Source: Planctomycetota bacterium (GTDB lineage: Bacteria > Planctomycetota > E44-bin39). Taken from it: a DNA stretch of 64,000 bases. Position 1 is the stretch's first letter, and every line of letters starts with the position of its first letter. Made by a program: the position numbers and the translations under genes. The stretch covers positions 1-64,000 of the forward strand of contig SOJX01000150.1 in NCBI GenBank assembly GCA_004376375.1, given 5' to 3'. The notes beneath the pieces were generated by a model. That model saw nothing but the letters and a program-made list of their open reading frames with translations, ran no database searches and was not told the DNA's origin. Below, piece after piece: positions 16,103 to 25,409 of this stretch.

Positions 16103-16522
16103 TTATTCTGGCAGGTATTCGAAATGGTAGGTCTGGCGGTTCCAGCGGATCAGCTTCTGATTGCTTTTCCACCAATCCATCCACTTTGACGCGACAGCTT
16201 GCCTGGTTTTTTCGTCCGCGTTCGGCTCGAACCTGAATTCGGGAGCGGAAGTTTCCCGAAACTTCTCGAAATACTTTACGGTAATCTGCAGGGCGAGGTC
16301 GCAGACGCGTAAGGTGTAACGGCCCGTATCTGTGCTGAAAGCGGCGCGGGTCGTGTTTGTGTTCGAAATGGCCTTGATAAGAGGGCCGACGGCTTTTTCA
16401 CCTACTCTCGACAGCTTGTGGAAACTGGCAGTCGGGCCGTCATTCATCCCCTTGCTTTTTTTCAGGTTACGAATATGCTTACCGACGTTAATCATTTTTC
16501 GCCCAGTTTTGAACTGGCTCAT
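16103..16522 (-). CDS. Small hypothetical protein, HEAT-like fragment
   Basis: 139 residues. A VGEKAVGPLIKAIS helix resembles one HEAT repeat, and the C-terminal AVASKWMDWWKSNQK resembles the end of HEAT-type proteins. No signal peptide or catalytic motif is seen. It may be the surviving end of a larger gene, since only one repeat is present. No ribosome site is convincing, and the ATG ten codons downstream is an alternative start. Confidence 0.45.
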   Translation of the reverse strand: MSQFKTGRKMINVGKHIRNLKKSKGMNDGPTASFHKLSRVGEKAVGPLIKAISNTNTTRAAFSTDTGRYTLRVCDLALQITVKYFEKFRETSAPEFRFEPNADEKTRQAVASKWMDWWKSNQKLIRWNRQTYHFEYLPE

Positions 16523-16738
16523 CCGGCAGCTTTTCTATCCTGCCCGAGCACCAGCCCTTGGGAAAACAGGCTGCAAAATAACCCTCTGCCTTGAGTTTCC
16601 CTACGAATTGGCCGTATTATATCAGAACATAGAAAAATGCAACTGAAATCTCAGATTAGTGCAACTTTTTCATGAAGCTGGCAGATTTTCTCTCCAAAAG
16701 ATACGCATTTTGGATGATTTTTAAGGATTCCATCAAAT

Positions 16739-17131
16739 CTATGGCTGCGGCGGGTTGACTTTTTCTACAAGAAAGTCTCGGACTCCTATAACTTCCCCAT
16801 CCATCGAGAGTTGGAACTGATACATCCCCGGTTTCTGAAGCGGCAGATTTCGGAGCTGAAATACAGGATCGATAATGCCGAAAGGTCCGTCTGCCTTGAG
16901 TTTCAATTCTGGAGTCGGAGGCAGGACGTCTTTCCCCGAGGAATCCACTATGTGAACCGATACTGAGTGCTCGCCTTCGGAGCACGAGATCTCAGCCGCC
17001 AGCGCGCATTCGGGATGCATGCATGGAAATTTTCCTGCAAATATCGTTTTGAAAATGCCCAGGAGGTATTTCTTGCCCTGCACCGCTGTAACGCCGTCGC
17101 ACAAAATGAGGTAATGAAGCTTTGCAGACAC
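16739..17131 (-). CDS. DUF6941-like conserved protein
   Basis: 130 residues, starting at GTG with AGGAGG just upstream. LHYLILCDGVTAVQGKKYLL, LGIFKTIFAGKFPCMHPECA and the C-terminal PGMYQFQLSMDGEVIGVRDF match the pattern I associate with the DUF6941 family, a beta-sandwich protein of unknown role. Cytosolic, with no signal peptide. It follows the PDZ gene terminator and is probably a separate unit. Family assignment is from memory of the pattern. Confidence 0.6.
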   Translation of the reverse strand: MSAKLHYLILCDGVTAVQGKKYLLGIFKTIFAGKFPCMHPECALAAEISCSEGEHSVSVHIVDSSGKDVLPPTPELKLKADGPFGIIDPVFQLRNLPLQKPGMYQFQLSMDGEVIGVRDFLVEKVNPPQP

Positions 17132-17173
17132 CGGACCTCCTTTTGGACAATGCTGAAGCAGGTCGCATTGTAC

Positions 17174-17217
17174 AAAAAAATTACGATGGGCTCAAGTAAT
17201 ATCGGGCCCATCGTAAT
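17174..17217 (-). terminator. Rho-independent terminator of the PDZ gene
   Basis: A perfect 12-bp stem (ATTACGATGGGC at 17180-17191, complement at 17206-17217, 14-nt loop) is followed on the minus strand by seven T. It stands about 40 bp after the stop of the PDZ gene. Confidence 0.85.
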
Positions 17218-17258
17218 TGTAAAGGCGAAACAGAAGCGCAGCAGCCGTTGTACAAGTA

Positions 17259-18221
17259 CTACTGCGTTTCCGGCGGGCGTTCGCCGACTTTCACATCGAG
17301 TTTGATTATTTTGCCGTAACGGTCGATTTCCATCTTCAGCGTGCCGTTAACTCCGGCCTTGGTGATGAAACCCCTGACTTCTTCAACCAGGTTGACCGGT
17401 TTGCCGTTTATCTTGAGAATAATATCGTATTGCTTGAGGCCGGACTTTGCGGCAGGATAGCCTTCAATCACTCTCAGGATTTCTACGCCCTTGTCACCTT
17501 GCGGTGCGCTTTCAAGCACAACGCCGAGGAACGGAGCCCCGGCCTTGGGCTGCGATGATGGCTTCTCGGGCTTCTCCGTCTTATCGGGCTCTACCGGTTT
17601 CTTTCTAACGGTAGGCTTGGTTTCTTTCTTGGCTGTGGGCTTGGTTTCCTTCTTGGCTGTAGGCCTGGTCGGCTTCTCGGATTTTGCCCGGCCTTTCTTG
17701 AGGTTTTTAAGGCGCCTGATAAGTCCGTTCAGGCGCTTGCGCAGTTGAGTCAGTTCCCGCTCGATCTCGGCCAGTTCTTTATCGCTTAATGCCGCGGTTT
17801 GCGGCTCCTTCTTTGCTACGGGCTTCTTTTTTTTCACCACTGGCTTTTTTTGGGTGGTGGTGGTTTTTTCAGACGCAAAACGTATCACCTTTTCCTCTTC
17901 CCAGCCGTCTTCGGTTATTACCGTTATTCTCAGCTTGCTGCCCGCTTTTTCCAGAACCTCCACCAGGTCGTCTTCGGATTTGATATCCTTGCCAGCCATC
18001 GTGATTATTATCATTCCTTCCTTGATGCCCGCTTTTTCGGCCGGAGAACCTTCCCGGACCTCGATTACCTTGAGGCCGAGTCCCGGCTCGAGATCAAGCT
18101 TTTTTGCCTCAGCCGAATCGACCTCTTCAACCTTTACGCCGAGCGACGCCGCGAATGAGGTGTTTGTAAATCCAAGCAGCAAAAGGGCTGCTAACGCCAC
18201 AGAGATCATGTAGCGGTGCAT
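17259..18221 (-). CDS. Exported double-PDZ protein with Lys/Pro-rich linker
   Basis: 320 residues. The signal peptide ends at NTSFAAS. PDZ domain 1 (about 25-115) shows EGSPAEKAGIKEGMIIITM. PDZ domain 2 (about 230-315) shows GYPAAKSGLKQYDIILKING. Between them lies a basic linker with a leucine-heptad stretch (LAEIERELTQLRKRLNGLI) and repeated TKPTAKKE/KPTVRKK units. No protease domain is present, so it is a periplasmic adaptor or scaffold rather than a DegP-type enzyme. It has AAGGAGAT upstream of the ATG and its own terminator. Confidence 0.82.
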   Translation of the reverse strand: MHRYMISVALAALLLLGFTNTSFAASLGVKVEEVDSAEAKKLDLEPGLGLKVIEVREGSPAEKAGIKEGMIIITMAGKDIKSEDDLVEVLEKAGSKLRITVITEDGWEEEKVIRFASEKTTTTQKKPVVKKKKPVAKKEPQTAALSDKELAEIERELTQLRKRLNGLIRRLKNLKKGRAKSEKPTRPTAKKETKPTAKKETKPTVRKKPVEPDKTEKPEKPSSQPKAGAPFLGVVLESAPQGDKGVEILRVIEGYPAAKSGLKQYDIILKINGKPVNLVEEVRGFITKAGVNGTLKMEIDRYGKIIKLDVKVGERPPETQ

Positions 18222-18306
18222 AACTAATCTCCTTATGAAATGATATATCGTACGTAAAATCCGTCTATCCTTAGTTTTATTACGCCTACAGGCCGCGGGT
18301 GTTTGA

Positions 18307-19548
18307 TTATTCTTCCTTGTTTTCGCCCTCTGACTGCTTTTTGGGCATATTGACCTTTTCTTCCAGTTCGCCGCGGCGTTTCACCACCTTTGTCCCGAGG
18401 GGCCAGTAATCATATCTGCGCCAGGATACGTCGTCGACCCACTCGTCCATTGTCTCGACGACCTTGCCGTCTTCGTCCGTGCGTATACGCCATACCATGT
18501 AATAGAGTTTATCTTCATGGCGTTTTTCAGTCAGTTCTTTCACATATGATTTCCGGAGCTGGATACTGTCGTCACGTAACACGTCCATGTAGCCGCGGCA
18601 CGAATACAGCGGCTCAGTAACTTCATATTTGAGGCGCAGGACGGCTCTGTAGTCGCCCGACTTCTGCAGCTCCCGCAAGCGGCCTAATTCACCTTCAGGT
18701 TTGAGCGGGTCGTCTCCCGCGACGCCCCTACCGGTGAAGGGGTCCGGGTTTTCCACGGGTTTCATTCCCGGCTTGTATGCGTCCGGGAAAATCGAGACGA
18801 TTTCTTCACGCATTTTACCGGTCAGGCGCTTGCCGGCGACTATCAGATATTCTCCGCCAAGCTGAAATTGCCTGAGCTCGCGCTTCTTAACCTTCTCCGA
18901 CGCGGCAATGGCCAGATTGCCTTCGAGTATCTTCCGGGTGTCCCGCATTTGCGCAAGTGTTTTCTGAAAGAACGCCTCGATATCTTCAACGGCCCGATCG
19001 GCCTCCGCCTTCCGTTTGACCTCTATCTGGTAGTTTGCCTTCATCCCGGCGAGAAGCATTGTATATCGGCCGAGCCGGTCGCCGTACTTCTCGTGCCCGG
19101 CGGCGACCTCCTTCCATTTCCCGGCTTCTGCTTCCCCAATTATGGTCTTGGCGGAAGACAAAAGGGGCGAAAGCGTCTCTTTCAGGTCGGCAACGGCCTG
19201 TTTGAAGCTTACAACGTTTGCCGCGTTGCCGAATTCCGCAAAGCCCTTTATCCAGCCGTCAGATTCGTTTATCAGTTCGGTGGCGCGTTCGTGAAACCGG
19301 CGCAGGCATTCGACATATGCCTCTAGCTCGGCTCTGTCGTCGGGCCCGGCCGGGTTCTGTGAATCCGCCGGTTCCCCGGCAGAGGCGGGAGGAGTGAACG
19401 CGGATATAACCGCCTGACGACTGTTGTTTGATTGAAACAACCCCGTCAGATAGAGAAAAAGTACTGCCGCTGCAATCAGCGCGGGCAGTACGAAAGGAAT
19501 TGATTTCTTGACAGCCTGAAAAGAGGGTCCTGTAATCGCTTTTTTCAT
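18307..19548 (-). CDS. Hypothetical single-pass membrane protein, periplasmic coiled coil
   Basis: 413 residues. One membrane helix near residues 18-37 (FVLPALIAAAVLFLYLTGLF). The remainder is expected outside the membrane, with long helical regions (residues 70-230) containing charged heptads such as ERATELINES and RKAEADRAVEDIEAFFQKT. The last 80 residues include DEWVDDVSWRRYDYWPLGTK and a Lys/Glu tail. No family recognised. It is the last gene of an operon with UbiB and HD-GYP genes (8-bp gap), so it may be tied to that signalling or quinone unit. Confidence 0.65.
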   Translation of the reverse strand: MKKAITGPSFQAVKKSIPFVLPALIAAAVLFLYLTGLFQSNNSRQAVISAFTPPASAGEPADSQNPAGPDDRAELEAYVECLRRFHERATELINESDGWIKGFAEFGNAANVVSFKQAVADLKETLSPLLSSAKTIIGEAEAGKWKEVAAGHEKYGDRLGRYTMLLAGMKANYQIEVKRKAEADRAVEDIEAFFQKTLAQMRDTRKILEGNLAIAASEKVKKRELRQFQLGGEYLIVAGKRLTGKMREEIVSIFPDAYKPGMKPVENPDPFTGRGVAGDDPLKPEGELGRLRELQKSGDYRAVLRLKYEVTEPLYSCRGYMDVLRDDSIQLRKSYVKELTEKRHEDKLYYMVWRIRTDEDGKVVETMDEWVDDVSWRRYDYWPLGTKVVKRRGELEEKVNMPKKQSEGENKEE

Positions 19549-19556
19549 AACAGCAC

Positions 19557-20546
19557 CTATTTCTTTAAAAGAAGCACCAGGGCACGATACGAGTCAAAGT
19601 CGTACTGCCCATCCATTTCATCCTTTATAAGCCTGAGCGCAGGAAAAGTATTCAATGCCTTCCTGTAGGAACGGTCGGTGGTCAGGGCGTCGAAGACGTC
19701 CGCGATAAAAGCGATGCGTGCGTATGGGTGGATATCATCGCCCTTCAAGCCCTGGGGGTATCCGTACCCGTTCATTTTTTCATGGTGCTGGTGGATAATC
19801 GCGAGGCTTTCCGCGGAGATATCCTCGGAATCCTGCACAATCTCGAGCCCGAACTCGGGATGACATTTCATAATGCGGAACTCATCATCGGTCAGTTTGC
19901 CCGGCTTGTTCAGAATATAGCGGGAAATCTTGGATTTACCCACGTCGTGAAGCAGGGAGCCCATCCCGAAGTCATAGAGCTCCTCCTGGGAGTCGAATTT
20001 CAGCGCCTTTGCGAGCGAAATTCCGTATGCGCATACGTTGACGCAGTGGGTGTAGGTGTAATAATCGAACGACGTAATGGATAAAAGGCTTTTGAATGCA
20101 TGGGGGTTGTTGAGGACGTATTCGACGGTGTTGCGCACGATGTTCTCGCTGCGCTTGAAATTCTCGCGAAGGTGGGGCCGTTCGAGCATTTCTTCCACAA
20201 GGTTGGTCGCGGAGGAGTAAAGGATCTTCCCCCGTTTCTGAAGCGGGATATCATCGTCCTTCATGATGGAAGAAAGGTGTTTTTCGATATAGACGTGGTA
20301 TTTCTTCTTGTCGGTGAACTCGATGTAAAGCGTCTTCTGCTGGTGATCCACGAGGCGTTTGCGGTCCCTTTCGCGGAAAGGCAGATTCGCGGAACGGTAA
20401 AGGACGTATTCAAGCGATGACTGCTTGAGGTATATCGCGAAATCAAGGACAGTCTCTATCCTCAGCCCCTCCAGGTGGATGGGGTAGTAGCGTTTTGGGC
20501 CCGTTTCAAAGGCTTTCTGCTGGCTGGGGTCGCCGGTGTCGTTCAA
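19557..20546 (-). CDS. HD-GYP domain protein, probable cyclic-di-GMP phosphodiesterase
   Basis: 329 residues. The HD-GYP half has LLHDVGKSKIS, the HPEFGLEI motif, HQHHEKMNGYGYP and RIAFIADVFDALTTDR. The motif reads HHExxNGxGYP where Asp is more usual. The N-terminal 120 residues resemble the DUF3391-like non-enzymatic domain that often precedes HD-GYP. The expected reaction is hydrolysis of cyclic-di-GMP or a related dinucleotide. Sits 13 bp after ubiB and 8 bp before the membrane protein gene. Confidence 0.88.
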   Translation of the reverse strand: MNDTGDPSQQKAFETGPKRYYPIHLEGLRIETVLDFAIYLKQSSLEYVLYRSANLPFRERDRKRLVDHQQKTLYIEFTDKKKYHVYIEKHLSSIMKDDDIPLQKRGKILYSSATNLVEEMLERPHLRENFKRSENIVRNTVEYVLNNPHAFKSLLSITSFDYYTYTHCVNVCAYGISLAKALKFDSQEELYDFGMGSLLHDVGKSKISRYILNKPGKLTDDEFRIMKCHPEFGLEIVQDSEDISAESLAIIHQHHEKMNGYGYPQGLKGDDIHPYARIAFIADVFDALTTDRSYRKALNTFPALRLIKDEMDGQYDFDSYRALVLLLKK

Positions 20547-20559
20547 AGTAGAGTCTCCG

Positions 20560-22218
20560 TCACAGCTTGCCTGAACGTATTATCCCGATTGCTAGCGCGA
20601 TGCCGAGAATACCTGCCACTATGAAACCGAAAACCGCGGAGAAGAGGACGAACCCGCTCGGTTCCTTTGCCCACGTGAGGATAAGCGACGACCCGACTAT
20701 AAGGGCGCCGATTATGACTGCGAAAGAAACTCTGCTGGATACGCGCGCAAGCTCTCCGAAAAAATCCTCCAGGCCGGTATGTTTGAACTGTATCGAAAGC
20801 TCGTCCCGCTGGATTTTTGATAGAATTGACCTGAACTGGTTCGGAAACGAGCGGAGCAGCTCTGCAACGTCAAGGAGCGTGCGCATTATGCCCGCAATAC
20901 TCCGGCGGGGATCGAACCTGCCCAGCATGAGGCGGCGGACGAATGGCCTGGCCTCTTCGATCAGGTCGAAGTTCGGGTCGAGAACCGTGGTGACCTGGTC
21001 CAGTGTTACCAGGGTTTTAACCATCAGCGCAAAGTGCGGCGGTATGCGGATCTTATGTCTGCGCGCGCTTTTAATCAGGTCGGCCAGCAGAAGGCCCAGA
21101 TTGACCTCCTTCAGCGGCAAGCCGTAAAACTGGTCGAGAATGTCTTCAAGGTCTTCGCGGAGCCCGCGCGGGTCCCGCGGCTCCTGCTCGCCTACGAGCT
21201 TTATGAAAGCACGATACAGGGAATCGGTATCGTGGCCTACGATGGCAATCAGCAGGTCTGCGAGCCGTTCCCGCCCGTGAAGGTCTATGCGGCCTATCAT
21301 GCCGAAATCAATAAACGCAAGCCTGTTGCCGTCCAGTATGAAAATATTTCCAGGATGCGGGTCGGCATGGAACAGGCCGTCTGTGAAAATCTGTTTGAAA
21401 ACGGCTCTTGCCCCCAAGAGCGCAATTTCACGCCTCTGGGCGGGGGTGCCGTTGAGTTCGGTTATCTTCGTGCCCGTTATTTTCTCGATAGTCAATATTC
21501 GCCGGCTGGAATGGGACGGAAATACGTGTGGGATGTGGATTTCGGGATTTCCCTTAAAGTTCTCGGCGAATTTCGCGATGTTGCGCGCTTCACGGCGATA
21601 ATCAAGCTCGTGGGAGATGGCTTTGGCAAACTCCTCAACAATTCCGGTAAGGTTTATTTCTTCAGCCGCCGAGACGTGCTTCTCGAGCTGGCGCGCTACG
21701 AACCGGATTATTTCCAGGTCGCTTTGCACCTGTTTCTCGACGCCGGGGCGCTGAACTTTTACAACGACCGGGATGCCGGACGTAAGGGTCGCTTCATATA
21801 CCTGTCCGATGGAGGCCGCGGCAAAAGGCTCGGAGGCGAAACTGGCGAAGAGTTCGTCGCGATGGGTGCTGAGCTCTTCGTTAAGGAAGGCATCCATGTC
21901 GGAAACAGGCGTGGAGGGCACCTTGTCCTGGAGTTTTTCAAATTCCGTTCGGATGTCGTCAGGCACCAGGTCGGGTCGGGTTGAAAGCACCTGGGCCATC
22001 TTAATAAAAGTCGGCCCCAGGTTCTCGCATGCGTGGCGCAGCCTTTCCGCGAAACTGGCCGTACCGGGTGATTTCTTTGGTTCGGGATGCGACGACCCGA
22101 AAAGTTCACGCATCGAAATCTTGGCTTCCTGCAGTAAAGCGCCGAAACCGTGCTTTATCAGAACGCCGAGTATTTCGGCAAATCGGTTGGTATCGCGAAT
22201 GGTTTTTAGTACTTGCAT
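20560..22218 (-). CDS. UbiB/ABC1-family atypical kinase
   Basis: 552 residues from the ATG at 22218. ABC1 kinase-like signatures: LGPTFIKMAQVLSTRPDLVP (KxGQ-type loop with KMAQ), ASIGQVYEATL with the Ala-rich nucleotide loop, VVKVQRPGV, a DGLFHADPHPGNIF catalytic segment and AFIDFGMIGR. Two C-terminal membrane helices (about 490-550). Such proteins act as ATPases that help coenzyme Q or other prenyl-lipid synthesis at the membrane. No quinone genes are adjacent. A longer TTG/GTG start upstream is possible but unsupported. Confidence 0.87.
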   Translation of the reverse strand: MQVLKTIRDTNRFAEILGVLIKHGFGALLQEAKISMRELFGSSHPEPKKSPGTASFAERLRHACENLGPTFIKMAQVLSTRPDLVPDDIRTEFEKLQDKVPSTPVSDMDAFLNEELSTHRDELFASFASEPFAAASIGQVYEATLTSGIPVVVKVQRPGVEKQVQSDLEIIRFVARQLEKHVSAAEEINLTGIVEEFAKAISHELDYRREARNIAKFAENFKGNPEIHIPHVFPSHSSRRILTIEKITGTKITELNGTPAQRREIALLGARAVFKQIFTDGLFHADPHPGNIFILDGNRLAFIDFGMIGRIDLHGRERLADLLIAIVGHDTDSLYRAFIKLVGEQEPRDPRGLREDLEDILDQFYGLPLKEVNLGLLLADLIKSARRHKIRIPPHFALMVKTLVTLDQVTTVLDPNFDLIEEARPFVRRLMLGRFDPRRSIAGIMRTLLDVAELLRSFPNQFRSILSKIQRDELSIQFKHTGLEDFFGELARVSSRVSFAVIIGALIVGSSLILTWAKEPSGFVLFSAVFGFIVAGILGIALAIGIIRSGKL

Positions 22219-22233
22219 GCTTTCCCAGGATAT

Positions 22234-22247
22234 AGTGTTTAAACACT
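22234..22247. promoter_or_regulatory. 14-bp perfect palindrome in ubiB leader
   Basis: AGTGTTTAAACACT is fully self-complementary and starts 16 bp upstream of the ubiB ATG. It could bind a dimeric regulator; no partner site was seen. Confidence 0.4.
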
Positions 22248-22317
22248 TTCTCTGCCGGACCACGCCAATTAATATTATGCCGTGAAGGGCAAAGTTTTGC
22301 AACCAAAAAGCGGCAGC

Positions 22318-22367
22318 CCCGGCACTCTTGCCGGGCGTTTCCGTTGGCCCGACTGGAGAGTCGGGCC
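22318..22367. repeat. Pair of REP-like hairpins
   Basis: CCCGGCA-CTCT-TGCCGGG (22318-22335) and GGCCCGACT-GGAG-AGTCGGGCC (22346-22367) stand 10 bp apart between divergent genes. Both have perfect stems and 4-nt loops, the form of bacterial dispersed palindromes. Confidence 0.7.
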
Positions 22368-22456
22368 TGCCGATTCACCCCGCGGGTGACGCATTACAGT
22401 TTCGCAGGCACAAAGCACTTGTATCACGCCTGGCCTGTGGATATAATTCGTCCGTG

Positions 22457-25279
22457 ATGGATACGGCAGCACAATCGTCGACAGCGGTTTCGCCCCCACA
22501 GGATTTGCGGGATAAACTCAAGCAGATTACGTCCCATAAGTCATTCTTTCCGGCACTCTGTTTTATTTGCCCGTTCATGCTGTATACGATAACCATCCCC
22601 GGTGAAGTCACCTTCGGTGACAGCGCGGAATTCATGACGGCGGCCTACCTGCTGGGCGGACCCCACCCGAGCGGCTATCCGCTCTACATATTGCTCGGCA
22701 AGCTGGTAATGACGATTATTCCATTTGGCACCTACGGTTTCAGGTTTACCTTGCTTAACTGTGCGTTCGGCGGGCTTGCCTGTATCTGGCTGTACCGAAC
22801 CTGCAGAATGCTTACGAACAGGCGCTATTTTTCCTTCTGCGCGGTCATGATATACGCGACATGCGAAATAGTATGGTCCGAATGCAGGCATGTTGAGGTA
22901 TATGCGCTACATTCCTTCTTAATGTCGGCATGCCTTTTCTACCTTTTCCGATGGCATATGAAAAAGCAGCCCCGCGACGTGGTCATAGCGTCCGCTTTTT
23001 TCGGCTTTGCCTTCACCAACCACCTCACAACGGCGTTCTTCTTCCCCGCCGTCGTATACATCTTTTTCTTTGTGAAACCCAGGGTCCCGCTTGACTGGAA
23101 ACTGTGGGTGAAGATCTCTCTTGTCTTTGTTATCCCGCTTTCCATTTACGCATATCTCCCGATCCAGTCCATGTACGGCCAGGGGGAAAAGATTTCCTGG
23201 GGCGGCGACCTGACGAACATTAAATCCCTGCTTTTCCATGTCAGGGGCGGGCAGTACGGATTGTATTCGGCTTATAAATCCCTCGGCGACATGGCGACAA
23301 GCATCTTGGAGCGGTTTCAGGATTTCTGCAGGCGCCTGATGGAGATGTTCCTCGTACCTGGGGTTGCGCTCGGGCTTTTCGGAATCTGGGAAGGATGGCT
23401 GGAGAAGCGGAAGATACTCCTGTTTTTCCTGATCTTCGCGGTGACGCTGCTCGGGTATTGCCTGTATTACAAGATTGAAGATATCGACGCCTATTATCTT
23501 CCGGTTTTCCAGGTGTTCGGAGTGCTGATGGCTTTCGGGCTGACCCGTCTGAACACTTCGCTCGGCGAGATTCAGTTTGAAAAAGTTACAGGTTACCGGA
23601 TTTTTTACGGGGCGGTTGCGGGCATCGGCGCCATTCTGATTGCGGCCGCGTCGCTGGTTGCGCTGTCTCACAGCCGGAGCGACCCGGCGGTCGCCGGGGG
23701 CGGCTTTCTTCAATACTTCCATACAGGCTTTAAAAACGTATTGCCGCTTGTCATGTTTCTCGGCCTGCTCGGAGCGGCGACGATCGGGGTTTCCGTTTTT
23801 TTCCTGGCAAAGAAAAAAGCTTCCGTTGAGCCGAACCTTGTGGCGCACGCGCGCAAGGTGCGCGAGTTTTTCCGCATAATAGTGTACTGCATTATCCTCC
23901 TTCCGGTTATCCTCGTTTACAGGAACTGGTTTCTGAAATACGACAGCCTTATCGCGCCGGTCTACGGCCGTGAAATCATCACGAAAGCCGAACCGGGCAG
24001 CATAATCCTTACCGATGAGGACGGCACGACCTTTGTCCTCTGGTATTACATGTACGTAAACAAGAAAACAAGGCGGGATGATGTAACAGTGATTGACATA
24101 CGGATGTACCACTGGGCGGACTGGTTTCGGGAATACCTGCGAAAAGCGCGGCCCGACATCAAATGGCCCGATCAGCGGAAAGACCCTAAATATCCCCAAA
24201 AGAAACTTGGTTGGTGGGACTATTACCACAACGTCATGCATGCACCTGCCGGGCCCATGCATTACTGGGATAAACCGTGGCCCCAACGAGGTCAGGACAT
24301 CAACGTTATCCCGTATATACTGTACAAAAATCTTCTGACGCGTGAAAATCCGCCGACCATCTATACTTCGTTCGGGTTGCAGGATTACCAGAGAGAAGAG
24401 ACAAACACGTGGCATTATTACATGTGGGGGGAATTTAAAACCATCAATAACGGCTTCCTGAACCGGGTGGTCGAAAAAACGGAAGATGAAAAAACAGAGA
24501 AAAGCTCGATAAACCTCGCCAAGCATGCCGCGCTTATCAGGGAGTTGGTAAAGTATCGCTCCTTCGGGCAGGACCGCAGGATCGAGCCAAGGGGTTTCGC
24601 GGATGTCTTCCGCCCCGGTGAAAGCGCATTTTTCCTCGTCGTATGGTCCGCAAGGTATTCCCGGCGCGTCGTTCACCAGTGGTTCGGTCCCGACGGCACC
24701 CGGATCCATTACGAGCACGGCGAGGACGATAAATACACCAACCAGATATGGCCTTCGTTCGATATTCCAGAAAAAGCGGAGGCGGGGAATTATTCCATGA
24801 AGCTGAACTCGTGGCGTCTCATAGAGGTTGACCTGTCCGAGCTCGCCGGTCTTGAAACCGGGGACCTGGACGATGAAACCGTAAAAGAGATACGCGTCGT
24901 GCCCGGGTCCTGCCTGAAGGTCGTAAAAGCCAAAAAGCCGAAAGTTACCGGGTTCCGCCGGCCCGACCGTTTTATCCGGCCGGGCGATATTCTGCTCGCA
25001 ATAGAGGTCCGTGAAGACGAACGGTCTCCTTTCAAGGAGTATAACGCGCTTGTCGCGCTGCTGGGCGAACGGGATGAAAGGAATAGAAAGAACGTCGGCG
25101 AACACGATAAAAAGACTCGCTGCATGAGCGCTTCGGGCATGCGCAGATTTATCAGGTTTGCCGGCGGGAAATTCAAACCAAAGCGACGGGATATAAGCAT
25201 CAGGACGTTTAAAAAATCCAGGGCGATAATCGCCAGGCGCGAGCCGCACATGGAAAGAAAATTCACGGTAAAACCATAG
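22457..25279 (+). CDS. DUF2723 large membrane protein, glycosyltransferase-like
   Basis: 940 residues from the ATG at 22457. The first 110 residues hold the DUF2723 signature: TITIPGEVTFGDSAEFMTAA with the acidic residues, then LGGPHPSGYPLYILLGKL. About eleven membrane helices run to residue 510. The C-terminal half is extracytoplasmic and mixed, without a recognised domain (DINVIPYILYKNLL, AFFLVVWSARYSRRVVHQWF). The fold resembles protein O-mannosyltransferase/GT-C enzymes that use lipid-linked sugars. The substrate is unknown. It is followed by HAD, glycosyltransferase and epimerase genes on the same strand, which supports a role in surface glycans. Confidence 0.85.
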   Translation: MDTAAQSSTAVSPPQDLRDKLKQITSHKSFFPALCFICPFMLYTITIPGEVTFGDSAEFMTAAYLLGGPHPSGYPLYILLGKLVMTIIPFGTYGFRFTLLNCAFGGLACIWLYRTCRMLTNRRYFSFCAVMIYATCEIVWSECRHVEVYALHSFLMSACLFYLFRWHMKKQPRDVVIASAFFGFAFTNHLTTAFFFPAVVYIFFFVKPRVPLDWKLWVKISLVFVIPLSIYAYLPIQSMYGQGEKISWGGDLTNIKSLLFHVRGGQYGLYSAYKSLGDMATSILERFQDFCRRLMEMFLVPGVALGLFGIWEGWLEKRKILLFFLIFAVTLLGYCLYYKIEDIDAYYLPVFQVFGVLMAFGLTRLNTSLGEIQFEKVTGYRIFYGAVAGIGAILIAAASLVALSHSRSDPAVAGGGFLQYFHTGFKNVLPLVMFLGLLGAATIGVSVFFLAKKKASVEPNLVAHARKVREFFRIIVYCIILLPVILVYRNWFLKYDSLIAPVYGREIITKAEPGSIILTDEDGTTFVLWYYMYVNKKTRRDDVTVIDIRMYHWADWFREYLRKARPDIKWPDQRKDPKYPQKKLGWWDYYHNVMHAPAGPMHYWDKPWPQRGQDINVIPYILYKNLLTRENPPTIYTSFGLQDYQREETNTWHYYMWGEFKTINNGFLNRVVEKTEDEKTEKSSINLAKHAALIRELVKYRSFGQDRRIEPRGFADVFRPGESAFFLVVWSARYSRRVVHQWFGPDGTRIHYEHGEDDKYTNQIWPSFDIPEKAEAGNYSMKLNSWRLIEVDLSELAGLETGDLDDETVKEIRVVPGSCLKVVKAKKPKVTGFRRPDRFIRPGDILLAIEVREDERSPFKEYNALVALLGERDERNRKNVGEHDKKTRCMSASGMRRFIRFAGGKFKPKRRDISIRTFKKSRAIIARREPHMERKFTVKP

Positions 25280-25409
25280 CTCCCGGACTGTTCTACGATT
25301 TCCGCTTGCAAACTCACGTTTACTTTGGAATACTTGTGTTGAAGAATCTTCATCGCGCCGTGCGGCACGATGCGAAAAGTCGATAGACTTTTGTTGCAAG
25401 CACTCCGAT

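Noticed and set aside
17259..18221. PDZ protein as a DegP-type protease
   Set aside because: There is no trypsin-like domain or catalytic GNSGG motif; only two PDZ domains and a linker.
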